Source of the DNA: Dermacentor variabilis
Taxonomy: Eukaryota > Arthropoda > Arachnida > Ixodida > Ixodidae
NCBI RefSeq assembly: GCF_050947875.1
Contig: NC_134570.1
Span: 209,589,750-209,653,749 of the forward strand
Direction of reading: 5' to 3'
Length of the DNA stretch: 64,000 bases
Positions within the stretch are counted from its first letter, which is position 1. Each line of letters starts with the position of its first letter. The notes beneath the pieces were generated by a model that saw only the letters and a list, made by a program, of their open reading frames with translations, was not told the origin of the DNA and searched no databases. Positions 52,640 to 64,000 of the stretch are shown here, in pieces. A program made the position numbers and the translations under genes.

Positions 52640-53529
52640 TACTATTGATGTTTGTTTTATTACGGCTCATTTGTGCGGGAGAACCGTGCAAGTCATCATA
52701 TTTAGCTGGAGGTGGAAAAACAGCGCGAATACTTCTTTTTAAGAGAACGACATGGCTGAATACATCTTTAATCCATGTTTTTCGCCCTACGGTAACCTAA
52801 GTGTTTGCATTCTCAGCACTTGGATGTGTGCGACAGGTTTTGATTCACACGTAAGATAAATAAAGGAATGCAGAAACTCTACTGGAGTTGCTTAAGTATG
52901 GGTAAGCATACCCCGAAATTTCACGTTGGCACACCTCCAATTTTCAAGTTGACCTGACCCTAAATTTCAGTTGGCCCACCCCTACTGTATGCTTCCCGAT
53001 GCATATTTGAGGAAGCCGTATCTCTAAGGGTATGCTGTTTTTTTTCTTTTTCGTTTAAAGTGTTTCTTACCTCTTCTAAAGGTAGCAATACATTTACACT
53101 AATATGGCGTTTAAATGTCTGAACATTCCAAATCACACATTTTGCGCTAATACAAGCCATTACACTTTTCGCATGATGAGGCTGGTTAGTCACTGTATAA
53201 TGCTTCCGCATTAAAAAAGATCAAACGCTAGCTGCGTCTGCCGTCGCTACTCAAATGCATGTGTGGAGTACGTGCATATGAATACGTCACAAAACCCGCA
53301 CCGGCAAGTGAACCTGCACAGACGGCCGAACTTAGAGGACCGGGTGTTTCTAGCCGCGTTTAAACTGCCCGACCTGCACAAGTGGATGTTCGACTTTGTG
53401 TGGGTTTTAATTGCGGTAAAAACGTTTGATGTTAGCATTTTTAAGTTGATCTTAGCGTGCAAATGTTACCAACGTAATTTTATTTGGGCACTTCCTGAAG
53501 GAGTTTTAATCTGAAGGTGGTAAGTTCAA
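52640..53529. other. No gene recognised
   Basis: AT-rich sequence between element D and the RTE LINE. An 83-codon plus frame at 53263-53514 has no domain I know. Confidence 0.45.
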
Positions 53530-55774
53530 ATTCTTCACTAGTACACTACATCTCCAGGCTTGGAGTGGCACTTGACATCAGCAAAAATTGTGATAATCGG
53601 TGGGGCTACGCTAATCAAGGTACAGCCAAATTAGGAGGGCCCACCAAACTTCAACAAAATACACTTCCTCGCCAGAAGAGTATTTGGCCTCCCTGGTGGA
53701 GTAGTTAGTCACTCCCTCGAAGTTACTAATTCGATCAACCAATGGCCCTCAGTCCACAGCAGCTGCAGAGAACACTACAAAGTCGGCCGTCACACCTGCA
53801 ACGCAGCAGATGGTGCTAAGAATTTCTGAACCCGGATAAGGCGCCAATGGAAACTGAACCTGGCCATGTTCAACACACGAACCTTTTCGAGTGAAGCTAG
53901 CTCACAACGTCTCTGAGGCACTATGAGGCATTGCTTGGGATATTCTTGGCCTTGTTGAGGTTATAACAACTGCTGAGGCTTATACAGTGTTGAATAACGT
54001 CCACGTTCTCGGCTACAGCGATCTTCCAGATAAGAAGCAATACTTCTTAGGATTCGTCATCGAAAGGGCATAGTGGGTAGCATTGACGAATTCTACAGCA
54101 ATAATGAGTAGCAGTAGTCGTCATCAAACTTAATAAGAGATAATGAATAAAGGTAGTACGAGCCTACGCCCCAGCACCCAGTCACGACGATAATGAAGTA
54201 GATCAGTTTTATGAAGAGGTTGAAACAGCGATGAGAAAAGTGCAAACTTAGTATACTGTAGGAATGGGCGACTTGAATACGAAAGTGTAGAAAAACAGGC
54301 TATGGCGTCCATTCTAGGAACACTAGAGGGGAGGTGTTGATATAATTCGCAGAATGGAATCAGCTCCAAATATTGAATACCTTTTTGAGGAAGAGTAGCT
54401 GCAGAAAGCAGACCCGTAAAAGCCCTAACGGAGAAGCATCAAATACAATATATTTCATATTTTCTGTCGATCCCAGCATAGTACGGGATGTATAAGTGTT
54501 AGGTAAGGTAAATTGCATTGATCATAGGTTAGTGCGGTCTAGGATTTACTTAAATAAGAAAAGAGAAAGAGCGAAACTAGTCTAGAAGAAACAAGCCCAC
54601 TGAGGTGCACTAAGGGTAAAAGCAGAGCAATCCCCGCTGGTGCTTGCAAACAAGTTTCCAGCCTTAGGACAGAAAGGTGAAGTTGACATAGAGATAATGA
54701 ATGAAACCGTTACTAGGCTGGCTTCAGAAGGGCTAAATAAAGTGGGAGGTTAGGAACCACGGAAACCAGTAGGTAATCTGTCACAAGTAATAAAGGACCT
54801 AAGAAAGAAACGAACAAGAATCAAAGTCTTCTACTGAAGAGTCACAGAGAATTTGCGAAACTGTCAAAACTGATCAACAAAGAGAAAGTAAGGGATATTG
54901 GAAATTATAATGTGATGAACACTGGGCAACAAGTAAAAAATAAACGCAGCATGAAATTAGCGAGAAGAAAACTTGGCATTATATAAGCGAAGTTGTATGC
55001 ACTGAAAGATAAGATCAGCAATTTCTAATATATAGTAAGAACAGTTGCAGAATTCTATACTTACCTGTACAGTACCTAAAGCATCCACGCTACCAGCATT
55101 CGAAGCAGTTATGAACAGGATATAGAGGCTAAAATTCAGGTGGGAACAGGATATAGAGGATAAAATTCTGAAACTAGCGATGAGGTTAGAAAGGCCTTGG
55201 AAGACATGACCCGAGCAAAAGTGGCAGGAGAAGATGGAATAGCAATCGGCTTAATCGAATATGGAGCAGATATCTTGGTTGAAGTCTTCCGACCCTTCAA
55301 CCACAATCCCTCGCGACTTTAACTGTAGCAATGAACTGGAAGAATGCTAACATTATATCAATACACCAAGAAGGGATACAATAAACAATTGAAAGACTAT
55401 GCGCCCATTAGCTTGGTTTCACTGTTGTATAAAATATTCACCGAGATAATTTGGAATCGAATAAGCGCAACACTTCTGTCAACCAAGAGAACAGGCTGGC
55501 TTCAGGAATGGTTATTCTACAATGGATCCCATTCATATCACCAGGCATGTAATCGAGAAATACGTAGAGTATAATCAGCCTCTCTATATGCCTTTCTTAG
55601 ATTATGAAAATGCGTTTGATTCAGTAGACATACCACCAGTGCAGGAATACAGGAGGCTTACGTGAATATCCGAAAAAATGTGTAGAAAGATTTTGCAGCT
55701 ACATTGATTCTGCTCAAGTAAAGGAAAAATATACCTATAAAGACAGAGTCAGGCAAGGAGACACAATTAATTTG
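53530..55774 (+). mobile_element. RTE-type LINE copy 1, 5' part
   Basis: Begins CACTACATCTCCAGGCTTGG and follows the same sequence as copy 2 at 57610 onwards, with many indels. The endonuclease region lies near 53870-54300 (GGGCGACTTGAATACGAAAG encodes MGDLNTK). RT pieces are at 55200-55770: YAPISLVSLLYKIFTEI, then RQGD at about 55757, where the CR1/Jockey-type LINE interrupts it. The 3' part is at 61636-62480. Heavily decayed. Confidence 0.75.
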
Positions 55775-57600
55775 ATTTATTTGATTTGAACCTCAAGCGT
55801 CTCAAGACGGGACTTTACATGAGGGGTGTGCCCATGAATGGCAGATAACAATGATTGCGTAGAATAATTAAGAGTAAATAGCTTCTTCGATGTCATTCTT
55901 GAAATCAGCGGGATCAGAGATAAGAGCTTGGCTGCAGGGAAGGCCATTCCAGTCACGAACTGTGTGCATAAAAATTACTTCTGGGACCTAGTGGGGCGGG
56001 CACGATGCGAGATGACACTGTTAGGATGGCATGTGCGTGGTATTCGACGCACTGTTTCGATGAGCTGGCTGTCTCGGGGTGAAATATAGAAAACTTGTAA
56101 GAAAGGCAGAATCACGAAATGCGGTAACGGGAAGCGAGAGACGGCAGTTGTAACTGAATCTTTAGGGCAAATATGCTAGAGTAGCGTGAGAAGCTTGAGA
56201 GAATGAAACATATAGCACGTTTTCCCACAGATTCGAGAGCTGCAATGAGGTTAGAGTAGCGTGAATCAAAGATTACACAAGCGTATTCAAGTTTAAGTCG
56301 CACAAGTGTTTTGTAAGTTATTAATTTTAAGGAACAAGGTGGCCATGCGTAGGTTACGGTGAAGGTACCCAATTGTTCGATTACATGAATTTATTATATG
56401 GTTAACGTGATAAGACCATGATAAATCACTAGTGATGTAAACGCCAAGGTATTTAAAAGAGCCAGTGAAAATAATGGTGGTATCCTTGATTTCATAAGTA
56501 GGTAGACCATAATTTCGGCAGCGGTGAAAAGAAATTAATACAGTCTTTGCAGTTTTCAGGGCCATTAGCCAAGTAGCATACCATTTCTGTATGCTATTCA
56601 GGTCATATTGGAGGACAGACGAATTGTCAGTGTTAGTCATAGAGGGGTAGATTACGCAGTCATCAGCAAAACAGGCGGGTACTAGATGTTACTATGGAAG
56701 GCAGGTCGTTAATGTATATTAGAAAGAGCAAAGGGTCAAAAACTGTGCCTTGGCGTACTCCTGAAAGAACATGTGAGAAAAAAGACGAGAAACCATTAGG
56801 GGAAACAAATTGCATACGGTCATTTAAAAAGTTTCGAATACAGTTAAGGACATGCGGATGAAGGTTTAAAAGGGACAGTTTGAGTGAAAAGCGGAATCGG
56901 GGTACTTTGTAAAATGCTTTCCCGTAGTCTAGGCACAGTGCATAAGTTCGGATATTGCGGGCAAGATTCTGAAGAATGTCATGCAGGAACAAAGCTAATT
57001 GGGTTTCACACGAGTATCCTTACCGGAATGCATGCTGGTTGTAATGAAAGTATTTGACGGATATTACAATTATCGCGACCTTAGAGTAAAAGACATGTTC
57101 ATTAATCTCAGAGCATACACTAGTTAACAAAATGGGTCGGTATTTACTGGGGTATTATCGGTAAGCTTTCTCTAGAACTGGACTGAGTTTCCCAATTCGC
57201 TAGTCATGTGGAACGGAACCAGTATCAAATGATTGCTGAAAAACGATGGAGTGATTAAGGGTGCAAACATACTTAATATTTATTAAAACATTGGAATTAT
57301 TTCAACCGATGCCACCGGAAGATAAACACTTCAGCGAATCGGCTATATTGACAATACCATGCGGGTTGAAGGTGATGATGTCCATTGGTGGATGCGTCAA
57401 TGACGGGAGATCGGGAACATCGTGAGTTGTTTCTTTAGTAAAAAACCAAATAGAATTTGTGAATCAGTGCATGGGATACGTTTACAGGTGAGCCATTGCT
57501 GTGAGACACTGAAACAGTAGTGCTTACATTGCGGATAATAAGTTTCCAAAAACGCTTCAGGTTGTTTTTTTTTTAAATCTGACGGTGGTGTTACGCGATT
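55775..57600 (-). mobile_element. CR1/Jockey-type LINE, RT part
   Basis: On the minus strand the frame 56663-56992 has LCLDYGKAFYKVPRF and LSGVRQGTVFDPLLFLIYINDLP. A YADD-type box falls in the gap after it (a frameshift near 56650). The frame 56293-56640 has FKYLGVYITSDLSWSYHVN, and 56112-56372 the tail. The 3' end lies near 55775 with an AAATAAATC-type A-rich end. The linker and endonuclease are at 60740-61635, beyond RTE copy 2. Confidence 0.72.
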
Positions 57601-58029
57601 GGGCCTCCTCCAGTGCACTACATCTGTAGGCTGTGAGTGACGCCTGACACCGGCAAAAGATAACGAGAGCGAGTGGGGCTTTACTAATACAGGTACACAA
57701 AATTATGAAGGCCCCCTAAGCCCTAATAAAGACACCCTCTTATCAGAATAGGAATTGCCCTCCCTTTGCAGTATTCAGCCACTCCCTACCTCATGATTCC
57801 TACAACTAACCCATGGCCCTGAGTCCCCAGCAGCTGCGGAGCACCTCACAAAGGCGGCGGTCAGAACTGTAACGCAGGAGATGGTGCTAAGAATCTCTGG
57901 ACCCTGACAGGCCACCAGTGGAAACTTACTCTGGTAACCTTTAACAACCGAACTCAGTCGAGTGAGGCTGACATAGGAGGACTCTTTGAAGAACTAAGAG
58001 GTATTGTTCGGGATATCATTGCCCTTAAC

Positions 58030-58452
58030 GTGATTAGAAGAACTGGTGAGGCTTATACAGTGGTGACTGACGGCGACGTTCTCTGCTATAGAGGTCTCTC
58101 AGATAAGGAGCACTACGGGGTAGGATTACTAATGCATAAGGACATAGCGGACATTATTGACGAATTCTACAGCATTAATGACAGGGCAGCAGTAATCGTT
58201 GTCAAACCTAATAGGAAGTATAGATTAAAGGTAGGTCATGCCTACGCTCCAACATCCAGTCACGATGATGATAATGTAGATCAGTTTTATAAAGATGCTG
58301 AATTAGCGATGAGAAAAGTACAAATTCAGTATACTCTAAAAATGGGCGACTACAATGCAAAAACAGGGAAAAAGCAGCCTGGTGAACGAGCAATCGGGAA
58401 CTATGGCATCGATTCTAGGAACTCACAGAATTCACAGAAAGGAATAAGCTGA
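58030..58452 (+). pseudogene. RTE LINE copy 2, endonuclease
   Basis: 140 codons of APE-type endonuclease, the enzyme that nicks target DNA: YGVGLLMHKDIADII, YRLKVGHAYAPTSSHDDD and LKMGDYNAKTG (MGDFNAK in the family; Y here). The upstream part with the catalytic Glu (EVR) reads as IRR, so the active site is probably lost. The frame ends early by a frameshift after NSQK. Confidence 0.75.
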
Positions 58453-59052
58453 GAATTATGAACACGTTTAGCAGGAAGCCTAGCAAGAGGAAGTGGCCCT
58501 GGAAAAGCCCTAATGGCGAAAACAATAAATCAAATTCATTTCATACTTTCTGCTGATCCCAGCATAGTGCAGGATGTAGAAGTTACACGTAGGATAGAGT
58601 GCAGTGATCATAGTTTAGTAAGGGCTATGGTTCACCTCTATTTGAAGAAAGAGCAAAATTTATCATGAAGAAACAGGTCACCATAGAGGCAGTAAGAGTG
58701 AAAGAGTACTTGCAAACAAGTATGCAGCCATAGAATAGAGAGATGAAGATGGCATAGACGTAAGGACGGAAACCGCAACTCGGCTGGCTTGAAAGGCAGC
58801 AATTGAAGTGGGAGGCAAGGCACCAAGAAAACTGGTAGGCTAGCTCTCCCAAGTAAGAAAGGACCTAACAAAGAAACTCCAAGTAATGAAAGTGTCCAAC
58901 TAAAGAGATAAGGCAGAATTTGCGTAACTGCCAAAACTGATCAATCAAGCAAAAATAAGTGATATTCGAAATTATAACGTGAGAAAGACTGAAGATGCTG
59001 TAAAAAATGGCTGCATTGTGAAATATGGAGGCAAAATAACTTGATGTAAAAT

Positions 59053-60038
59053 ATGGACGCAAAGAAACTTGGTATAAGGCAAAGAAAGATCTGTGCCCTG
59101 AATGATAAGCAGAGTAATATCATCATCAATCACGAAGGTATAGTAAACGCCGCGGAAGAATTCTTTACTGACTTATACGGTACCCAGCGGACTCGGGAGA
59201 ACTCCATTCGAAACAGAAATGAACAGGATACAGAAACGCCTCCTATAACTAGCGATGGGGCCAGAAGGGCCTTGCAAGACATGAAACGTGCAAAAGTCGC
59301 AAGGGAAGATGGAATAACAGTCGATTTATTCAAGATGGAATACACATAATGCTTGGAAAACGGGTGGCTCCCTATACGAAGTGTCCATCGACTGAAGGGA
59401 TCCCAGAAGTCTGGAGGAGCGCAAACATTACACTAATCTAGAAAAAGGGAGACGTTAAAGAATTACAAAATATATAGGCCCATTAGCTTACTCCCAGTGT
59501 TGTATAATATATTCACGAAGATTATCTCCAATAGAATGAGTGCAACACTGGACTGTGGTCAACCGAGGAAACAGGCAGGTTTCAGGAAATGATACTGTAC
59601 AATACTGTACAATCGATGTCTTCAATCAGCTAACGAAGAAATCCGCACAGTACAATCAGCCTCTCTTTACGGCTTTCATAGATTACGAAAAGGCATTCGA
59701 TTCAGTAGACACCAGCAGTCAAAAAGGCAATACGTAATCAAGGAGTACTTCTTGGAAATATCTTGGAAAATATCTACAGAGATTCCATAGCTGCTTTCAT
59801 TCTAGACAAGAAAATCAGGAAGATACCTATCAAGAAAGGGGTCAGACAAGGAGATGCCACCTCTCCAATGCTATTCAATCCTTCCTTGGACGAAGTATTC
59901 AAGCTAATAAACTGGGAAGGCTTAGAAGTTAACTTCGACGGCGAATACCTCAGCAACCTTTGGTTCGCCGACGACATTTTTTTATTCAGCAACACTGCAG
60001 ATGAGTTACAACAAATGATTGATGAACGTAACAGATAG
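59053..60038 (+). pseudogene. RTE LINE copy 2, reverse transcriptase
   Basis: Three consecutive frames: 59053-59349 (VNAAEEFFTDLYG, ALQDMKRAKVAREDGI), 59540-59737 (PLFTAFIDYEKAFDSVD) and 59763-60038 (KKGVRQGDATSPMLFN, LWFADDIFLFSNTADEL). The catalytic box is FADD, usual for RTE. Stops and frameshifts between the frames show it is inactive. Confidence 0.8.
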
Positions 60039-60739
60039 CATGCAAGAGCGTGGTTGAAGAAGAATATGCAAAGACAGACAATGATCAATAAAGGGGCAAG
60101 GGAACAAGAGTAGAGGATCGCCAGTCAGCCTCTAGAATCTGTAAAGGAGTACGTTTACCTAGGTCAAATAATCGCAGGGAACCCTGATCATGGGAAGGAA
60201 AATCATAGAAGAATAAAAATTGGTTGGATCGCATACGGCAGACATTATCAGATCCTGACTGGACGCCTAGAATTATCAATGAAAAGGAAGGTGTACAATC
60301 AGTGCATTTTACCAGTTCTGACATATGGAGCAGAGACTTGGAGACTGAAGAAAAAGCTTTAGAACAAGTAAAGGACCGCGGAAAGAGTGATTGAACGAAG
60401 AATGTTAAGCGTAACGTTAAGAGACAGAAGAGAGTGGTGTGGATCAGAGAGAAAACAGGAATAGCCGATATTCTAATCGACATTAGGAGAAAAAATGGAG
60501 CTGTGAGGTGATGTAATGCGCAATTAAATAACTAGTGAACCATTAGGGTTACAGAATGGGCGCCAAGAGAGGGGAAGCGCAGTCGAGTACGGCAGAAGAC
60601 TAGGTGGAGCGATGAAATTAGGAAATTCGCGGGCGCTAGGTGGAATCGGTTCGCACAGTGCAGCGGTAATTGGAGATCGCAGGGCGAGGCCTCCGTCCTG
60701 CAGTGGACATAAAATAGGCTGGTCATGATGATGATGATT

Positions 60740-61635
60740 TATGGAAGGGTAGTAGAGTGGAACAGGCGTCTAGCTTGGGTAGTCATATCCGAGTAATGTT
60801 TGGCAATGATGTGATATTTCTGCCACATGGATTCAGTGTTAGATAGCTTGGCTGAACGAAAATGGCGCTTTTTCTCGTTCTTTAAACGTTTCGGTGCGAT
60901 ATAAAATCACGGAGAACGTGTGCGCTCTGTTATGCTGATAGTAGGATTGTCAAGTCTTATTAGGAGCAGCAACTCGGATTTCAAGAGAGACCAGTTTGGC
61001 TCAGCCGAACGCAGGTGGTAGGTCGAGGCAAAATCGGTATAGAAAACAAAGAGATCGATATTCATGTTCGTGCAGTCTCCTTTGTTTTATAGTTTCAGTA
61101 CTTTTTTGAACTTTGGACTTTTGGTAATATTGGTAGAGAAGGTAGTGGTAACCTCAGTATACCTCAGTCACCACATCGTGGACTACGATGTCGTTACTGA
61201 GGTATGTAATGTACGAAGGAGCATAGATTTTTTCAGGGTGAGTAGTCAAAATAAAACAAAGCGTATTACGTGAATAGTAGTCGTGCGGGTGGGCTAAGAG
61301 GTAATTTGATTCAAGCCAAAGATTAGACAAGTGTTCAAGAATTCACTACAATCATAATTTTTGTTAGGATGTTGGCCATATCACTCGAATCTATAGCCGA
61401 AAAGTTGATGTCGTCCAAAAGCAAAGTTGGCGTGCTGGAGTAAGATGAGATTAGTGAACAGATAGTAGCATGAAATAGTTATGAAGGAACTGTCCATATC
61501 AGGTGGTCGATAGCATATGCCGATGAGAACGCGAGGGCACGAAGCTTAACAGCACATCCAGATCATTTCGAATGGGGTTACTACGTTCACAACCGAACAG
61601 TTTAAATCTCTGCGATCTGTTATCTCTACAGTGGT
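60740..61635 (-). pseudogene. CR1/Jockey-type LINE, endonuclease and linker
   Basis: Minus-strand pieces read IGICYRPPDMDSS near 61530, SEFLNTCLIFGLNQITS near 61300-61350, and a linker KRLKNEKKRHFRSAKLS near 60870. Position and orientation fit the 5' side of the LINE at 55775-57600, so RTE copy 2 lies between its linker and RT. Many stops. Confidence 0.6.
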
Positions 61636-62480
61636 ATTCGCGGCTTGCTTGAAATAATTATTCAAGCTATTAAACTGGCAAGCCTTAAGAGTGAGGGCCA
61701 GCTCTTACTATCTCAGCAATCTTCCGTATGCATTGCCTCATTCAGCAACACTGCGGACACATTGTAACAAATGATTGAGGACCTTAACAAAAAAGGTGTA
61801 AGAGTTGGGTGGCCGATTAAATGGAGAACACAAAGGTGGTTTGCAATAGCCTGCAAGGTAACAAAGTTCAGGACCACCAGTCAGCCTCTGGGGTCTGGAA
61901 AAGAGTACGTTCACTTATGTCAGTTACCCACAGGAGGCCCTGATAAAGAGAACCAAATTTAAAGATGAATTAAAATGACTTCGAGTGCATACGGCAGACA
62001 ATGCCAAATCCTGGCTGGAAGCTTACAACTATCATTGAAATGAAAGGTGTACAATCAATAAATTCTACCAGTGCTAAAATATGGGGCAGAAACTTGGAGG
62101 TTAACAAATAAGCCGGAGAACAAGTTAACGACCGCGGAAAGAGCGACGGTGCGAAGAAAGTTCGGCTTAACGCGAAGAGACAGGAAATAGCCGCGTGGAT
62201 CAGAGAGCAAACGTGGATGGCCGATATTCCAGATGACATTAGGAGAAAAATGATAGAGCTGGGCAGGCCATGTAGTGCGTATGTTAGATAACCGATGGGC
62301 CATTAGAATTACTCAAGGGCTACCAAGAGAGGGCAAGCGCAGTCAAAGACGGCAGAAAAATAGATGAAGTGATGAAATCAGGAAATTCAACGGCGTAAGT
62401 TGGAATTCGTTGGCGCATGGCAACAGTTAGTGGAGATCGAAGTGGACATAGAATAGGCTGAGGATGATGACGACGATGAA
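61636..62480 (+). mobile_element. RTE-type LINE copy 1, 3' part
   Basis: Resumes with TATTCAAGCTATTAAACTGG, the sequence that in copy 2 follows the RQGD block (59905). It then runs parallel to copy 2 (SNTADTL, KEYVHL) and ends AGGCTGAGGATGATGACGACGATGA. About 100 bases of the family sequence seem missing at the junction with the interrupting LINE. Confidence 0.72.
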
Positions 62481-64000
62481 GGATATTGTTGCGCGTGAAG
62501 ACACATTCGTAATGCACTGAGGGCACAATTTCTTCTCATCTGTGCTCTCAGTACGATTCACGGTTCTCTTAAGCTGTTGTTTTATGCCCATTTTCCAGCT
62601 TTGGTGTTTAATAATACATATACCATTCTTTGGCTAGATGATCGAGCGGTGTTACTTTAAGGTCCCTTTTATTCGTTAATTTGTTTCGTGGCTCAGAAAC
62701 CCTGTACCGAAATCTAGGCATGAATAGGCAGATTGCTGCGAATACACCAACGTCTTTATGCTTACCGCGACCTACTTGTGGGTGCACGAACCTCCAATAA
62801 GAGATTGTGTCGTCCAGCATGGGAATGATGTTTATTACTTATGGTTGTCTAAGCTCTGTCCCGCGGGCTTCAAGCAGCTTCGTATACTCATCAATTTAAA
62901 GAAATTAGTGTTTTTAAAAGAATAAATAAATACTACTTAAATTGTCCGATGGTCAGATTCGAACACACGACATCTATAGTCAGTGGCAACCCAACAATTG
63001 TGAAGAAGTTTCACCAGCAAAATGAAGTGCGCCTACCCTTCACCATTGAAAAAGAGATGAGCCAGCTGGACTCCACTCACAAGTACATATAAATCATATG
63101 CAACCACTTAGGTGCACTTGCTACATTGACGTCAAGCGCTGTTGAGCGTTTAAAACAGCGCTTCTTTTTTGTACAGATCTGTCGTTATGTATCTGGCTTG
63201 AGGATGAAACATGAATATCCAGGCCAAACTTTGTGGGCAATTCAGACATCACTTCTAAGCCAGAGTTACAATTTTAGCTTGAAACAACGATCTTTTATTT
63301 TGAAAAAGGCCTAACATTTAGTATACAAGAGCAGAGTCGCCAAGTTGTCAGTAGACTCCAGCTGGCTCGACACTCTACCTGAGGTGAAGGGACGTGCACT
63401 CTGTTTTTGTGGGTGGAACTTGTTAGCAATTCATTAGCTGTTACCGACTGTTCTACAGAAGGCCGATATCGAAACTATTATGCCACTAAAGCATGCATCG
63501 ATAAGATGAACGGAACATCCTCATGAATTCCTGGCGGGCAAGCGGGCAATATTGGGCTCTGGGAACAGGCTTCTGCGTCTTGAAAAAAATAAGCAGGAGC
63601 TCTATTCAGTATATAGATTAAACCCCTTCTCATTTGACCATTTTTAGTCTATTCACGCGTCGTTGAACATTCCGCTTACAGAAAAGGGGTTACACTATCT
63701 GCATCTGCTTGTCATGGACATATGCAGAATTAAACACGCTCGCTAGAATATAAGAACGTAAAGAATTCATTATAACGATAAAGAGGGTGCAGCTGAGGGC
63801 GCCACCTGTAGTACTGCAGTCTCCTGTACATATTGCCCAAACAAAGTGTTGTCGTGTTTGCAGCGGAATGTCCTGTTTGAAAAGTAGTTTTCAAATAGGC
63901 TAAACATGTTTCCACGGATTCCCATTTCGCCGAGGTCTGGGAATAGTTCGTAATGCCACGTAGTATCTAAGTCTATTCCATATCGAGGACTACGGACAGA
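62481..64000. other. No gene recognised
   Basis: Short frames only. A minus-strand stretch at 62945-63000 has a B-box-like GTGTTCGAATCTGACC and may be a worn tRNA-derived SINE head. Confidence 0.45.

Larger units (their letters stand above)
57601..60739 (+). mobile_element. RTE-type LINE copy 2, nearly full length
   Basis: Runs from GGGCCTCCTCCAGTGCACTACATC through endonuclease (58030-58452), RT (59053-60038) and a C-terminal region (60500-60720) to the tail TGATGATGATGATT. GATT at 57597-57600 and 60736-60739 may be a short duplication. It split the CR1/Jockey-type LINE. Frameshifts inactivate it, but it is better preserved than copy 1. Confidence 0.8.

Noticed and set aside
52252..52800. 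182-codon plus-strand frame as a gene
   Set aside because: It is antisense to the gag and LTR of element D.
62945..63000. tRNA or SINE head on the minus strand
   Set aside because: Only a B-box-like motif is convincing; the A box and body were not found.

Overview
This window looks like intergenic, repeat-dense chromosomal DNA of an arthropod, most likely a hard tick. The reasons are the tRNA-derived SINE heads, RTE/CR1/I-type LINE families and Ty3 families that I recognise as typical of tick genomes, and a single Kunitz-type exon of the tick salivary/haemolymph kind. The taxonomic call is inference, made from family resemblance without a database search. There is no operon structure, no rRNA and no convincing functional tRNA gene. 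Almost every open frame belongs to a retrotransposon or is an antisense shadow of one.

Layout. Bases 1-2577 have no confident gene. Bases 2578-9461 (minus strand) are an apparently intact LTR retrotransposon, here called element A: 792-bp LTRs differing at three positions, a 4-bp GCAC duplication, and one 1486-codon ORF in the order gag-protease-integrase-reverse transcriptase-RNase H. Integrase lies before RT, which is the Gmr1-like order of Ty3/gypsy elements and not the usual one. Bases 9462-15790 hold two diverged copies of an unrecognised repeat and otherwise nothing I can name.

Bases 15790-38620 are a stack of nested insertions. The base layer is an old I-clade LINE on the minus strand, now in three pieces (15790-18150, 25240-25559, 38242-38620). 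A CR1-like LINE on the plus strand (18150-25240) splits it once and a conventional Ty3 element, element C (25560-38241), splits it again. Element C carries an RTE-LINE fragment in its RNase H (27590-27901, 11-bp duplication) and, in its RT, a second Gmr1-like element, element B (28862-35280), whose integrase has been deleted. Element B carries a tRNA-derived SINE, and the SINE carries a 770-bp Harbinger-type MITE (30231-31000, TAA duplication).

Bases 38621-53529 hold a Kunitz-domain exon (39557-39768, minus), a decayed CR1-like LINE (40435-43250), a 152-bp inverted-repeat pair, three tRNA-derived SINEs, a solo LTR of the element C family (50867-51279), and an odd one-LTR insertion (51443-52635) that ends in a 23-bp inverted copy of its own LTR terminus. 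Bases 53530-62480 are a second nest: RTE LINE, split by a CR1/Jockey-type LINE, split in turn by another copy of the same RTE family. Bases 62490-64000 hold nothing I recognise.

How the parts work together: elements A and B are sister families that share gag and pol design, a leader splice-donor-like site and a tRNA-Leu-like primer site. A appears autonomous and recently mobile. B lacks integrase and would need one supplied in trans. The Kunitz exon is the only likely host gene piece.
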